Source: Parvularculaceae bacterium
GTDB taxonomy: Bacteria > Pseudomonadota > Alphaproteobacteria > Caulobacterales > Parvularculaceae
Direction: 5' to 3'
Assembly: GCA_028280115.1 (NCBI GenBank)
Contig: JANQMJ010000019.1
Span: 1 to 64,000, forward strand
DNA length: 64,000 nucleotides
The notes beneath the pieces were generated by a model that worked only from the letters and a program-made list of their open reading frames with translations, ran no database searches and was not told where the DNA came from. How positions within the stretch are numbered: the first letter of the stretch is position 1; every line of letters begins with the position of its first letter. Made by a program: the position numbers and the translations under genes. This document shows positions 19,975 through 29,671 of the stretch, in pieces.

Positions 19975-20819
19975 GCCAGCCCCGCCCGTCGTCGCGGCTG
20001 ATCGATCAAGCCGTCGCCGACGCCCTTGCCGAAGATCTCGGCGCGGCCGGCGACATCACCTCGGCGGCGACCATCCCCGCGGACCGCATGGCGCAAGCGG
20101 CGATCGCCGCGCGCGCGCCCGGCGTCATCGCCGGTGTCGACTGCGCCGTCGCCGCTTTCCGGCTGGTCGATCCGGAGATCAAGACCGCGGTCAAGCATTA
20201 TGACGGCGCCCGCGTCGACCAAGACGATGTCGTCATCCGCGTCTCAGGGCCGGCGCGCGGCATCCTGACGGCGGAGCGGGTCGCGCTCAATTTTCTCGGG
20301 GCGCTGTCCGGCGTCGCCACGGCGACGGCGGCGCTGGCGGATGCGGTTCGGGGAACCGGCGCGAAAATCTGCTGCACGCGCAAGACGACGCCGGGTTTGC
20401 GCGCCTTTGAAAAATACGCCGTGCGCTGCGGCGGCGGCGTCAACCACCGCTTCGGGCTTTATGACGCCGTCCTCATCAAGGACAATCACATCGCCGCGGC
20501 GGGCAGCGTCGCCAGGGCCCTTCGCGACGCGCGCAAGGCGGTCGGCCACATGGTCAAGATTGAAATCGAAGTCGACACGCTTGCGCAGCTTGAAGACGCG
20601 CTGGCCGGCGGCGCCGACATCGTCCTGCTCGACAACATGTCGATAGACGACATGAAACGCGCCGCCGCCCGCAACAAAGGCCGCGCCGTTCTCGAAGCCT
20701 CCGGCAATGTCACCGCCGAAACCGTGCGCGCCATCGCCGAGACCGGCGTCGATTTGATTTCATCGGGATGGATCACCCATTCCGCGCCGAGCCTCGATCT
20801 GGGTCTGGATATGACATGA
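19971..20819 (+). CDS. nadC: Nicotinate-nucleotide pyrophosphorylase (quinolinate phosphoribosyltransferase)
   Basis: A 282-residue cytosolic enzyme that turns quinolinate and PRPP into nicotinate mononucleotide, the third step of the pathway. The start shows [19 protein letters not shown], and the active site shows [40 protein letters not shown] and the ending [25 protein letters not shown] overlap with nadB and a four-base overlap with the next gene make a tightly coupled operon. Confidence 0.97.
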   Translation: MSQPRPSSRLIDQAVADALAEDLGAAGDITSAATIPADRMAQAAIAARAPGVIAGVDCAVAAFRLVDPEIKTAVKHYDGARVDQDDVVIRVSGPARGILTAERVALNFLGALSGVATATAALADAVRGTGAKICCTRKTTPGLRAFEKYAVRCGGGVNHRFGLYDAVLIKDNHIAAAGSVARALRDARKAVGHMVKIEIEVDTLAQLEDALAGGADIVLLDNMSIDDMKRAAARNKGRAVLEASGNVTAETVRAIAETGVDLISSGWITHSAPSLDLGLDMT

Positions 20820-21775
20820 AATTGAAAGCCGGCCTGATCGCGCTTGCCGCTTTTTTAGCGGCATGTTCGAACGATCCCAAGAGTGTTGCGGACAACAAGA
20901 CCTGCCCCGTCTCGCTCCTGGTGCTCGGCGTTGCGCAGGATGCGGGCAAGCCGCAAATCGCCAATCCGGACGATCCGGCCTGGGCCGATCCGTCCTTGAG
21001 GCGGCTGGCGACCTCGCTGGCCTTGATCGACCGCCGCGGCGAGCGCACCAAACGCTGGCTGTTCGAGGCGACGCCCGACATCAAGGAACAATTGCAGCGC
21101 CTCGACGAGGCCGCGCCGGTTGACCGCCCGATCGGGCTCGACGGGGTTTTCGTCACCCACGCCCATATCGGCCATTATCTTGGCCTTGCGATGTTCGGCC
21201 ACGAAGCGGCGGGCGCACAGAATGTTTTGGTTTTTGTCATGCCGCGGATGGCGGCGTTTCTGAGCGCCAACGGGCCGTGGCGCCAACTGATTTTCTATCA
21301 CAACATCATTCTCGCCATCATGGCGCCGGGCGGGCCGGAAACGCTTGCGCAGGATCTTTCGGTAACCGCCTTTCTCGTGCCGCACCGGCAGGAGTTTTCG
21401 GAGGTCGCCGGCTTTCTCATCAAAGGACCGGAACAAACGGCGCTGTTCATTCCCGATATCGACAGCTGGGAGGAATGGGACGACGCCGGCGTGCGCATCG
21501 AAGACCAGATCGCGGCGGTCGACATCGCGTTTCTCGATGCGACATTTTTCGCCGACGGAGAAATTCCCGGCCGCGACATGTCGGACTTTCCCCATCCGTT
21601 CGTATCGCACTCCATGGCGCGGTTCGCCGATCTGGCGCCGGCAGAAAAAGCCAAAGTCCGGTTCATCCATATGAACCACACCAATCCGCTGCACAGTCCG
21701 GACGCGCCGGAGCGCAAACAGGTTCTTCAGGCGGGGTTCGGTATTGCCGCGGAAGGCGACGTTCTTTGCTTGTGA
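20816..21775 (+). CDS. Metallo-beta-lactamase-fold lipoprotein (PqqB-like)
   Basis: A 319-residue protein with a lipoprotein signal peptide: [17 protein letters not shown], cysteine of the LAAC lipobox at residue 17. The domain that follows resembles the PqqB branch of the metallo-beta-lactamase fold: [12 protein letters not shown], the motif [14 protein letters not shown], later an [16 protein letters not shown] histidine, IPDIDSW and the C-terminal MNHTNPL. No other pqq gene is nearby. It starts inside the nadC stop codon, so it is expressed with NAD biosynthesis although it acts in the periplasm or at a membrane face; its role is unknown. Confidence 0.82.
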   Translation: MKLKAGLIALAAFLAACSNDPKSVADNKTCPVSLLVLGVAQDAGKPQIANPDDPAWADPSLRRLATSLALIDRRGERTKRWLFEATPDIKEQLQRLDEAAPVDRPIGLDGVFVTHAHIGHYLGLAMFGHEAAGAQNVLVFVMPRMAAFLSANGPWRQLIFYHNIILAIMAPGGPETLAQDLSVTAFLVPHRQEFSEVAGFLIKGPEQTALFIPDIDSWEEWDDAGVRIEDQIAAVDIAFLDATFFADGEIPGRDMSDFPHPFVSHSMARFADLAPAEKAKVRFIHMNHTNPLHSPDAPERKQVLQAGFGIAAEGDVLCL

Positions 21776-21779
21776 ACGT

Positions 21780-22553
21780 CTACATCGCCGCCGGCGCCGC
21801 GGCGACCGCCGTGCGGCTGGGAAAACGATAGAACTTATGCGTGCCGATGGTCGCTGTCGGCGTCAGCCGATCGGCCCAACGCGGTTTGACATAGTCCGCG
21901 TGGTAATGCGTCGCCCGGCGAGTGACCGGGACGCGCACCCCGGCGAGAATGGCGCCGGCCATGTCTTGCGCGGCTTTCCATTTGCGCTGGTTCAAACGTG
22001 CGTCCATGGCGCCGTCGCAGGTGAAGGTAAACTGGCAGCCGGTGCGCCGGTACGAACCCTGAAACACCACCTCGCAGATCGAATTGGGATAAAGCGCGTT
22101 GGCCACGCGATTGAGCACGACGTCGGCGACAGCGAGCTGGCCGATACGCGGTTCGGAGCGCGCTTCATAATAGATCGCCTGCGCCAGACAGGTTCGCTCC
22201 TCGGCGTCGATCTTGGCGACGTCGAGCGATGTGAAGTCGAAGGTGATGAAATCCTTGAGCGCATCGTCCGAAGAAAACACCGCTTCGACCGGCTTGGCGG
22301 GTTTTAGCCGCGGCGCCTGCAACGCATTGCGGGCCCTCGCCGTTTCCGCCGCAAGATAATTGGCGAGATCGGCCACCATTTCCGCTTCGCGGGCGCGTTC
22401 AAGCTCGGCCTGTCTTTCCGCGGCCAGCCGTTCGGCGCTGACCGTGGCGCTGAGCGCCGTCGCCACCGCGCACACGGAAAGGAGCCCCGCCGCCATCAGG
22501 CTGCGCAGGGTCCAATTCGCTTCGTGACGCCGATATACGTATGTCTCAGTCAC
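21780..22553 (-). CDS. Cell wall hydrolase, SleB family
   Basis: A 257-residue membrane-anchored hydrolase. One N-terminal helix (SLMAAGLLSVCAVATALSAT) is followed by a short charged coiled-coil (ERLAAERQAELERAREAEMV). The C-terminal catalytic domain of the SleB/Hydrolase_2 type shows CLAQAIYYEARSEPRIGQLAV, the first with the catalytic glutamate, then NRVANALYPNSICEVVFQGS. It probably cleaves peptidoglycan in the periplasm. The start is uncertain: GTG at 22553 has AAAGG 11 bases upstream, while GTG at 22565 overlaps that site. Confidence 0.85.
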   Translation of the reverse strand: MTETYVYRRHEANWTLRSLMAAGLLSVCAVATALSATVSAERLAAERQAELERAREAEMVADLANYLAAETARARNALQAPRLKPAKPVEAVFSSDDALKDFITFDFTSLDVAKIDAEERTCLAQAIYYEARSEPRIGQLAVADVVLNRVANALYPNSICEVVFQGSYRRTGCQFTFTCDGAMDARLNQRKWKAAQDMAGAILAGVRVPVTRRATHYHADYVKPRWADRLTPTATIGTHKFYRFPSRTAVAAAPAAM

Positions 22554-22779
22554 GTTTGGCCGCACCTTTCAGCGCCGGGACGAATCCAGGTTCCTCCGTC
22601 GTTCGGAAGATTTCAAGGAACCCACGCCCACGCACGCAATTTGGCTCGCCTATATGGCGCCGCAACCTTCGCTGCGCAATTAAAAAACCCGTGCGCTAAC
22701 CGACTGTTAATCTTCCCGCGGCAGCCATAACCCCTTGAAATAAAATGGCTTCGCGCGCGGCGAGATTCACCTTAACGAT

Positions 22780-25458
22780 CTAAACGTCCGCCCCGATTTG
22801 AAGATCGCCAAGTCTTGCCTGGGCCGCAGCAAGACGTGCGATTGGCGTCCGAAACGGCGAACAGGACACATAATCGAGCCCGATGGTTTCCACGTAAACG
22901 ATCGATTCCGGATCGCCGCCATGCTCGCCGCAAACCCCGAGTTTAAGCCCCGGCCGCGCGGCCCTTCCCTTCTCGGCGGCGATTTTCATCAGCGCGCCGA
23001 CCCCGTCGGCGTCCAGCGTGACGAAAGGATCGCGACCAAACACGCCCTGGCGCATGTAGACCGGCAGGAACGATGCGGAATCGTCCCGGCTCAGACCGAA
23101 CGTCATTTGCGTCAGGTCATTGGTGCCGAAGGAAAAGAACTCGGCGTCCTGGGCGATTTCATCCGCCGTGAGCGCCGCGCGCGGCAATTCGATCATCGTG
23201 CCCACATGATAGTCGAGCGTTACGCCCTTTTCCTCGAAGACGGCGGCGATGACCGCATTGATGTGACCTTTCAAGATCACCAGTTCCTCGCGCTTGGCCA
23301 CCAGCGGGATCATGATTTCCGGAAAGACCTTCTCGCCGGTTTCCTCGGCGACCGCGCAGGCCGCTTCCATGACCGCGCGGGTCTGCATTTCGTATATTTC
23401 CGGAAACGAAATCCCCAGCCGGCAGCCGCGATGGCCGAGCATGGGATTGAATTCCTGCAGCTTGCGGGCGCGCAGTTTGAGTTTTGCGGCGTCCATGCCG
23501 GAGGCCGCCGCAATTTCATCGATTTCTTCTTCAGAACGGGGCAGAAATTCGTGCAGCGGCGGGTCCAACAGGCGGACCGTCACCGGCAGGCCGCTCATGA
23601 CCTGAAACAGCGCTTCGAAATCCGAACGCTGCATGGGCAACAGCTTGGCCAGCGCCGCGACACGGCCCGACTTGTCCTCGGCGAGGATCATTTCGCGCAC
23701 GGCGACAATGCGGTCGGCGTCGAAAAACATATGCTCGGTGCGGCACAGACCGATGCCCTCGGCGCCGAAATCGCGCGCGACCTGCGCGTCATGCGGCGTT
23801 TCCGCATTCGCGCGCACCGACATGCGCCGGATCGCGTCGGCCCATTCCATCAGCTTTGCAAAATCGCCTGAAAGCTCCGGCTGCATCGTCTTGACGGCGC
23901 CGAAAAACACCTTGCCGTCGCCGCCGTCGACAGTGACGACGTCGCCTTTTTTCACCGTGCGTCCGCCGGCGGTGAAATGAGTTCCGGCCTTGTCGATGAT
24001 CAGCTCGCCAGCGCCGCAGACACAGGGCCGGCCCATGCCGCGCGCGACCACCGCCGCATGGCTGGTCATGCCGCCGCGCGCCGTGACGATGGCCTGGGCC
24101 GCATGCATGCCGTGAATGTCTTCCGGGCTGGTTTCGACCCGCATAAGGATGACCTTGCGCCCTTCCTGGGCGAGCCGCTCGGCTTCATCGGCGCTGAACA
24201 CGACTTCGCCCGACGCCGCGCCCGGCGAGGCCGGCAGTCCGGTCAAAAGAAGATCGCGCGGCGCGTTGGGATCGAGCGAAGGGTGCAAAAGCTGATCGAG
24301 GGAATGGGCGTCGACGCGCTTGATCGCTTCTTCCTTGCTGATCAGGCCTTCCTCGCAAAGCTCGACCGCGATCTTGAGCGCGGCTTTGGCGGTGCGTTTG
24401 CCGGTGCGGGTTTGCAGCATCCAGAGTTTCTTGTCCTGGATGGTGAACTCGATGTCCTGCATGTCGCGGTAATGATTTTCGAGCGTGTCGAAAACATTGG
24501 AAAGCTCGGCATAGGCCGCCGGCATCGCTTCTTCGAGCGACGGCGCGGTTTCGCCCATGGCCTCTCGGGCGTTTTTGGACAACGCCTGGGGCGTTCGGAT
24601 GCCGGCGACGACATCCTCGCCCTGGGCGTTGAACAGGAACTCGCCGTAATAGTGGTTCTCGCCGGTCGCCGGATTGCGGGTGAACGCAACGCCCGTGGCG
24701 GAGGTTTCGCCCATATTGCCGAACACCATCGCCTGCACGTTCACCGCCGTGCCCCAGTCTTCGGGAATATTGTGCAGCCGGCGATAGGTCTGCGCGCGGT
24801 TGGTGCGCCATGATCCGAACACCGCCCCGATAGCGCCCCAGAGCTGCTCGACCGGGTCCTGCGGGAAAGAGCGCCCAAGCGTCACATCAACAGCTTTTTT
24901 GTATTCGGCGACGACGTTCTTCCAGTCTTCGGCCGAAAGATCCGTATCGAGAAAGTAATCGCGTTCTTCCTTGTAGGTCTCGAGAATCGCGTCGAACTCA
25001 TGATGGTCGACTTCAAGGACCACGTTGGAATACATCTGAATGAAGCGGCGATAGCTGTCATAGGCGAAGCGCTCGTCGCCCGCGAGCGCGGCAAGGCCAT
25101 CCACGGTTTCGTCGTTCAGTCCGAGATTGAGCACCGTGTCCATCATGCCGGGCATGGACGCGCGCGCGCCCGAGCGGATCGACACGAGCAGCGGCTTTTG
25201 CCTGTCGCCGAATGTCCGGCCGACGGTCTCGCCGATGTTTTTAAGGGCGGTGTCGACTTCCTCCGTCAGGCCATCGGGAAAGGACCGGTCATTGGCGTAG
25301 AAGGCGGCGCAGACGTCGGTCGTGATCGTAAAACCGGGCGGCACCGGCAGGCCGAGGCTCGCCATTTCGGCGAGATTGGCGCCCTTGCCGCCAAGCAGAT
25401 TCTTCATCGAGGCATCGCCTTCCGCACTGCCGCCGCCAAAGGCGTAAACCATCTTCAT
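22780..25458 (-). CDS. ppdK: Pyruvate, phosphate dikinase
   Basis: Interconverts pyruvate, ATP and phosphate with PEP, AMP and pyrophosphate; cytosolic, gluconeogenic or glycolytic. The 892-residue length is typical. The ATP-grasp part starts MKMVYAFGGGSAEGDASMKNLLGGKG, the swivelling domain holds the phospho-histidine in GGMTSHAAVVARGMGRPCVCG, and the PEP/pyruvate barrel ends with LGVCGEHGGDPESI, which supplies the catalytic cysteine. The ATG at 25458 has GGAG upstream. A 225-bp gap separates it from a divergent membrane-protein gene. Confidence 0.97.
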   Translation of the reverse strand: MKMVYAFGGGSAEGDASMKNLLGGKGANLAEMASLGLPVPPGFTITTDVCAAFYANDRSFPDGLTEEVDTALKNIGETVGRTFGDRQKPLLVSIRSGARASMPGMMDTVLNLGLNDETVDGLAALAGDERFAYDSYRRFIQMYSNVVLEVDHHEFDAILETYKEERDYFLDTDLSAEDWKNVVAEYKKAVDVTLGRSFPQDPVEQLWGAIGAVFGSWRTNRAQTYRRLHNIPEDWGTAVNVQAMVFGNMGETSATGVAFTRNPATGENHYYGEFLFNAQGEDVVAGIRTPQALSKNAREAMGETAPSLEEAMPAAYAELSNVFDTLENHYRDMQDIEFTIQDKKLWMLQTRTGKRTAKAALKIAVELCEEGLISKEEAIKRVDAHSLDQLLHPSLDPNAPRDLLLTGLPASPGAASGEVVFSADEAERLAQEGRKVILMRVETSPEDIHGMHAAQAIVTARGGMTSHAAVVARGMGRPCVCGAGELIIDKAGTHFTAGGRTVKKGDVVTVDGGDGKVFFGAVKTMQPELSGDFAKLMEWADAIRRMSVRANAETPHDAQVARDFGAEGIGLCRTEHMFFDADRIVAVREMILAEDKSGRVAALAKLLPMQRSDFEALFQVMSGLPVTVRLLDPPLHEFLPRSEEEIDEIAAASGMDAAKLKLRARKLQEFNPMLGHRGCRLGISFPEIYEMQTRAVMEAACAVAEETGEKVFPEIMIPLVAKREELVILKGHINAVIAAVFEEKGVTLDYHVGTMIELPRAALTADEIAQDAEFFSFGTNDLTQMTFGLSRDDSASFLPVYMRQGVFGRDPFVTLDADGVGALMKIAAEKGRAARPGLKLGVCGEHGGDPESIVYVETIGLDYVSCSPFRTPIARLAAAQARLGDLQIGADV

Positions 25459-25683
25459 GTCCGCTGCTCCGTTGATTGCCTCTCGCCCGATTTTACGCCG
25501 CACTCGCCACAACCATCCAATAATGCGCCAACCGGCCATGTCAAAGCGAATTTGTCATGGATAAAATTGACGTATGTTGAGGACCGTTTCCGGCGTCTGG
25601 TTTTGGCGCGAAGTCCTGCTAGTATTGTCTCAATATTGCCAAGTAAATCCGCCCTGGGGGGCGGTGTCGGGAAGCCGGCGGGG

Positions 25684-27171
25684 ATGTTCATGGGGGCGAT
25701 CGACGGAAAAAAGAGCATTTCGGCGGCGGTCGCCTTTTCCCTGGCGCTCGTCGGCTCTGCGCTGACCGGCCCCGCGCAAGCCCAGACGCTCGGCGGTCTT
25801 CCCGTGGACCGGCTGCCCGCGGCAGGCGGGATCGTCACCGTGCTGGCGATCCTTGCGGTGATCATCGGATCCATCCTGACCTCGCCGCGGATGAAGAATT
25901 CGTCCCTCTTTAATCGCCTTTTTATCGTTGTCGCCGTCGCCGCGGGATTTTTCAGCGCCTTGAGTTCGGCCATCGGCTTCAGCCTGATCACGTCGCAGGA
26001 AAATGAAGACTTCCTGCGCAACGCGGTCCTGCCCCCGGCATTCGGCGTGTTCGTGTTCTTTCTGGCGGTGGCCATCTGGGTCGGCGGGGCCGAATTCATG
26101 CGCCATCGCGATTGGTTTCGCGCCATGGGCGACGGTTTTATCGCCGACATGGCGTTTTTCATCGAACGCTGCATCAAGCTGTTCGTCGTCATCCCGATCC
26201 TGGCGGTGGTGTTGTTTTTCGTTTCGACCTGGACAACGGTCGTCGGCATCGGCGGCGCGGATGCGGTGCGTTATACCTATCGGTTCGAGATCGACCGGCT
26301 GTCCGCTGAATGCGCCGGCATCACCAATTACCGTCTCAAGGACTTTCTGTTTCTGGAAGATTTGCGCCTGTCGGTCGACGACATCACGCGCGTCGCCGAC
26401 GCCGAGCGCGTGGGCGGATCGCAATCAGGCGCAGCGGGCGCCGGCGCCGTCACCGAATATTACACGCGCCTTGCCGCCTGGTATCAGGGCCTTGAGGAGA
26501 GCGTGGCGACCATCATGGAAGCGCCACATCCGTCGGGGCTTGATCCTTACAAGCCGGAGATCTGCGCGGCCAAAGCCGACGAATTACAGCGCCTCTTGTC
26601 GCGCAACGCCCATGACAATATCGACCGTTGGGCGCGAGAGTTCGAAACCGCTTTCAACGATTTTGCGGTGGTGATGAACCGCTGGCGTCACGATCGGCGC
26701 ATCGAACTGCTGCTCGATCAGCAACTGGTCAATTTCAACCGCGCCAATCCGAAACCCGTCGGCGCGCGCATCACGGCGCGCCAGCACGCCGCGATCGATC
26801 GCTATGCGGCGGAAGTGGAAGACGCGTTAAAGACGCTGGTGCGGCGGCAAAAGCTCGCCAAGCCGCCGATCCCGCAGAAATCGGCGGCGGAGCTTTCGCC
26901 TGCGCGCGGACTTGAAATATTCAGGGAATGGCTCTCGCCGCCGGAACCGGTCGCCGAAGAAGAAAAACGTTCGCGCACCCAGGCGATCGTCGCCCAGGAA
27001 TTCGTGCCCGGTCTTTCGACCATCACGCCGCGGGATGCGGTTTTGAAAAACGCCAACATCTTTTCCGACGTCTGGGCGCTGGCGATCAGCTGGGACTATG
27101 CGCCTTATATATTGATGTTCGCGTTTTTGTTCTTTCCCAGCGCCGAACGGGCCGCGGGGTACAAGGACTGA
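25684..27171 (+). CDS. Inner-membrane protein of unknown function
   Basis: A 495-residue protein. A signal-peptide-like start (ISAAVAFSLALVGSALTGPAQAQ) leads to four hydrophobic helices in the first 190 residues, the last being KLFVVIPILAVVLFFVSTW. A long, mostly helical soluble region follows (about residues 190-460), and then a C-terminal hydrophobic segment SWDYAPYILMFAFLFFPSAERAA. I recognise no family or catalytic motif. Either ATG 25684 or 25690 could be used; a G-rich ribosome binding site precedes both. The gene is divergent from ppdK. Confidence 0.65.
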   Translation: MFMGAIDGKKSISAAVAFSLALVGSALTGPAQAQTLGGLPVDRLPAAGGIVTVLAILAVIIGSILTSPRMKNSSLFNRLFIVVAVAAGFFSALSSAIGFSLITSQENEDFLRNAVLPPAFGVFVFFLAVAIWVGGAEFMRHRDWFRAMGDGFIADMAFFIERCIKLFVVIPILAVVLFFVSTWTTVVGIGGADAVRYTYRFEIDRLSAECAGITNYRLKDFLFLEDLRLSVDDITRVADAERVGGSQSGAAGAGAVTEYYTRLAAWYQGLEESVATIMEAPHPSGLDPYKPEICAAKADELQRLLSRNAHDNIDRWAREFETAFNDFAVVMNRWRHDRRIELLLDQQLVNFNRANPKPVGARITARQHAAIDRYAAEVEDALKTLVRRQKLAKPPIPQKSAAELSPARGLEIFREWLSPPEPVAEEEKRSRTQAIVAQEFVPGLSTITPRDAVLKNANIFSDVWALAISWDYAPYILMFAFLFFPSAERAAGYKD

Positions 27172-27262
27172 ACGTTTTAATGCCAAGAATAATCCGTGCT
27201 TTACAGTATAGAGGCCTTATGAGAGCATATTTATATATCACTTGAAAACGGGGACTCAAAAA

Positions 27263-27733
27263 ATGAGGTATATCTGCATCGCATATTTTGCGATTTTAAC
27301 TGCGTGTTTATGCGATGCACATTTCACATCAGTCGCCGCTGAAGACTCTGTTAAAATAGAAATAACACAAGACCCTAGGGGCTACGTTGCAAATCTTTTG
27401 GATGAAGTCGCCAAAGAGGGCATGGCCCCGCTCAGGAAATTTTTGAAAGATTTTGGTTATAGTAATTTGCAGATCGACCAAACGCTTAGCATGGTCGAAT
27501 CTGCTAGAAGAGGAGATCAAAAGCAAACAGTTCAGATAATAGAAGAAATTGATAATGCAGGAGTCCTACGACAAGTATACGCTTATTCGCATCTGGGCGG
27601 AAACGCTTGGTTCTTTTGGCGAGTCGATTTTGTGAGAACAGCTGAGGGATGGGCTCTTGCTAATTTTATTTTCCATTCGGATTATTCGCAGGTTTTAGCG
27701 TCAAGATTCAAGACGCACGAGTTGATTGAATAG
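27263..27733 (+). CDS. Small exported protein, unknown function
   Basis: A 156-residue protein with an N-terminal signal sequence (MRYICIAYFAILTACLCDAH). The sequence ILTAC resembles a lipobox, so it may be a lipoprotein; otherwise cleavage after SVAA is possible. The mature part is charged and ends with a small domain (AYSHLGGNAWFFWRVDFVRTAEGWALANFIFHS) that resembles NTF2-like or DUF4864-like folds, a weak impression only. Composition is AT-richer than neighbours. The ATG at 27263 has GGGGA about 10 bases upstream. Confidence 0.5.
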   Translation: MRYICIAYFAILTACLCDAHFTSVAAEDSVKIEITQDPRGYVANLLDEVAKEGMAPLRKFLKDFGYSNLQIDQTLSMVESARRGDQKQTVQIIEEIDNAGVLRQVYAYSHLGGNAWFFWRVDFVRTAEGWALANFIFHSDYSQVLASRFKTHELIE

Positions 27734-27792
27734 CGCCAATTCGCTCAACTATCGAAACCGGGTCAATACGATTCAATTAGTTCGTAAACGGA

Positions 27793-27901
27793 CCTAGAGC
27801 GTGTCGCGCAAAAGTGGTTACCGGTTTTGCGCAAAAGATACGCGATAAAACAAAGACCTAAAGCATGTCGAGTGAATCCGATTAAACGAGACATGCTTTA
27901 G
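27793..27901. repeat. Mosaic palindromic repeat, copy 2
   Basis: Starts CCTAGAGCGTGTCGCG, contains AAAAGTGG, ACCGGTTTTGCGC and GCGATAAAACAAAGA, and ends in a hairpin with arms CTAAAGCATGTC (27858-27869) and GACATGCTTTAG (27890-27901) around GAATCCGATTAAA. Same architecture and orientation as the copy at 38209-38315, and inverted relative to that at 16572-16677. Nothing else is visible between the small exported protein gene and the sulfotransferase end. Confidence 0.75.
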
Positions 27902-28004
27902 ACCGCGCTTCCAACATACGAAATACCCCTCATCATCGGCTTCATGCACACAGCGCTGCTCGCGCGCCTCGATGACCAGGGCGACAACCAGGGCGACAAT
28001 TTGC

Positions 28005-29627
28005 TCAAGAAGATTCATAGCCGTATGTCTTCACCCAGGGGTCGAGAACGGGCATCACCGGCGCGAGATGGCGCTCGTAATTGCGCCATTTCCCGACCGA
28101 GGACCCATAAAGCGGTTCGATCACCTGTTCGGCGCTCGGCGTCGAGATGCGCCGCTGGCGGGCCTTGGCGCGGTAATCCATCATCGTCTCTTCCCATTCC
28201 AGGCCGAGAAACGCCAAAAGGTCCGAAGCGGTTTTTTTCATGTCCCCGATCAGGTCTTCATAGCGCACGACGTGAAGGTTCAGCGGCAGGCGCGCGCGGT
28301 AGGTCTCAGCGAGCCCCATCACCAGATCGTAATACGCCGCAGCCATATCGAGTTTTAAAAACTGGAACATCGCCGGGTTCATAGCGAAGCGCTGCTGAAA
28401 ACAGCTCAACACCGCGTCTCTCGGATCGCGCAAGGCGAAGACGATTTTTGCTTCAGGAAACAGCCGGTGGATCAGACCGAGCATGATCGTATTGAGCGGC
28501 AGCTTGTCGATGACGACGCCGCCGGTGCTTGCATTTTCAAGTTCGCCGCGCACCCGCGCCCAGTATTTGTCGCGATAAAGATTGATCTCCGCGCCGCTCA
28601 TTGCGCCCAGTGCGCGAAGGGCGTCCGGCGCCATGATGAGATCGGCATGGGCGTCGATGAGATTTTCCTTTTCTTCGAGCGATTCAATCGCGCTGTGCGC
28701 GGTCAGAATCTGATCGAGCAGCGTCGTCCCTGACCGCGGGAAGCCGAGGAGAAAAACCGGCGCAGGGCCTTGCAAATCTTTTGGCTTGGACCACGCAACG
28801 ATGTCTTCCGACTTAAAAAATGTACCGACCCGGCGAAGGTTTTCCGGCGAATAGATCGACGTCAGGGATGCGACCGTTTGTTCATGATAGGCGTAAAGCG
28901 CGGCGTTGCCCGCCTCGAACGCGGCATAGGCGGTATCGTATTCGCCCAGCCTGTCGAGCGCCTGACCGATCAGCCCCTGGGCGATGGCGATTTCGTTGGG
29001 GTTCAGCGGCGCTGTTTTCATAAACGCGCCAAGATGCGCAACGGCGTCCTGGTATTTGCCCATGCGCACTTCGATTTGCGCCAGCGCGAGATTCGCCGTG
29101 CCGTGGGCGGGCGCGAGTTTGGCGGCGCGCTGGGCGAGCGGATGGGCTTCTTCGAGCCGATGCTCGCGCTCATAGAGCTTTGCGAGATTAGACAGGGCGT
29201 CGATGAAATTGGGCTTGATCGCGATGGCTTTTTCGTAACTGTTCTTTGCGCCCGCCGCATCGCCGCCCGCCAGCAACATATTGCCGAGATTGTTATGGGC
29301 TTCGGCCATTTGCGGATTGACCGCGACGACATGTTCGAAACATTGCCGCGCCTCTTCGCGCTTGCCCTGGTTCTTAAAGACCAGGCCGAGACTGTTCAGG
29401 ACATGAACATTGCCCGGTTGAAGCTTGCGCGCGTTTTCGAGATGGAAAATCGCCGAGTCGAATTCGCCGAGCATGGCGCGAAGCGAACCGAGAAACTGCA
29501 AAAGGTCGATATTTTGCGGCTCTTCGGCCAGCAACGGCTCGACAAGGTTCGCCGCTCTGGCCGGATCGCGCTGACGGTAGGCCTCCAGCGCTTCACGCAT
29601 GCGCGGATCATTCTGATCGATCGCCAT
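28005..29627 (-). CDS. TPR-repeat sulfotransferase (second of tandem pair)
   Basis: A 540-residue two-domain protein. The first half consists of tetratricopeptide repeats, for example the HNNLGNMLLAGGDAAGAKNS phrase. The second half is a P-loop sulfotransferase: FLLGFPRSGTTLLDQILTAH is the 5'-phosphosulfate loop that binds PAPS, and IVFALRDPRDAVLSCFQQRF the 3'-phosphate site. Such proteins transfer sulfate to carbohydrates or peptides. It has the same length and layout as the neighbour gene, 44 bases upstream, and so is a tandem duplicate. The ATG at 29627 has GAGG seven bases upstream. Confidence 0.88.
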   Translation of the reverse strand: MAIDQNDPRMREALEAYRQRDPARAANLVEPLLAEEPQNIDLLQFLGSLRAMLGEFDSAIFHLENARKLQPGNVHVLNSLGLVFKNQGKREEARQCFEHVVAVNPQMAEAHNNLGNMLLAGGDAAGAKNSYEKAIAIKPNFIDALSNLAKLYEREHRLEEAHPLAQRAAKLAPAHGTANLALAQIEVRMGKYQDAVAHLGAFMKTAPLNPNEIAIAQGLIGQALDRLGEYDTAYAAFEAGNAALYAYHEQTVASLTSIYSPENLRRVGTFFKSEDIVAWSKPKDLQGPAPVFLLGFPRSGTTLLDQILTAHSAIESLEEKENLIDAHADLIMAPDALRALGAMSGAEINLYRDKYWARVRGELENASTGGVVIDKLPLNTIMLGLIHRLFPEAKIVFALRDPRDAVLSCFQQRFAMNPAMFQFLKLDMAAAYYDLVMGLAETYRARLPLNLHVVRYEDLIGDMKKTASDLLAFLGLEWEETMMDYRAKARQRRISTPSAEQVIEPLYGSSVGKWRNYERHLAPVMPVLDPWVKTYGYESS

Positions 29628-29671
29628 TTTACAGCCTCGCCAAAGCCGCAGCCCCGGCGGCCGCGCCATGT

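Noticed and set aside
25000..25683. In-frame extension of the membrane protein gene opposite ppdK
   Set aside because: It runs antisense to the conserved ppdK N terminus. The signal-peptide-like sequence starting at 25684 marks the true start.
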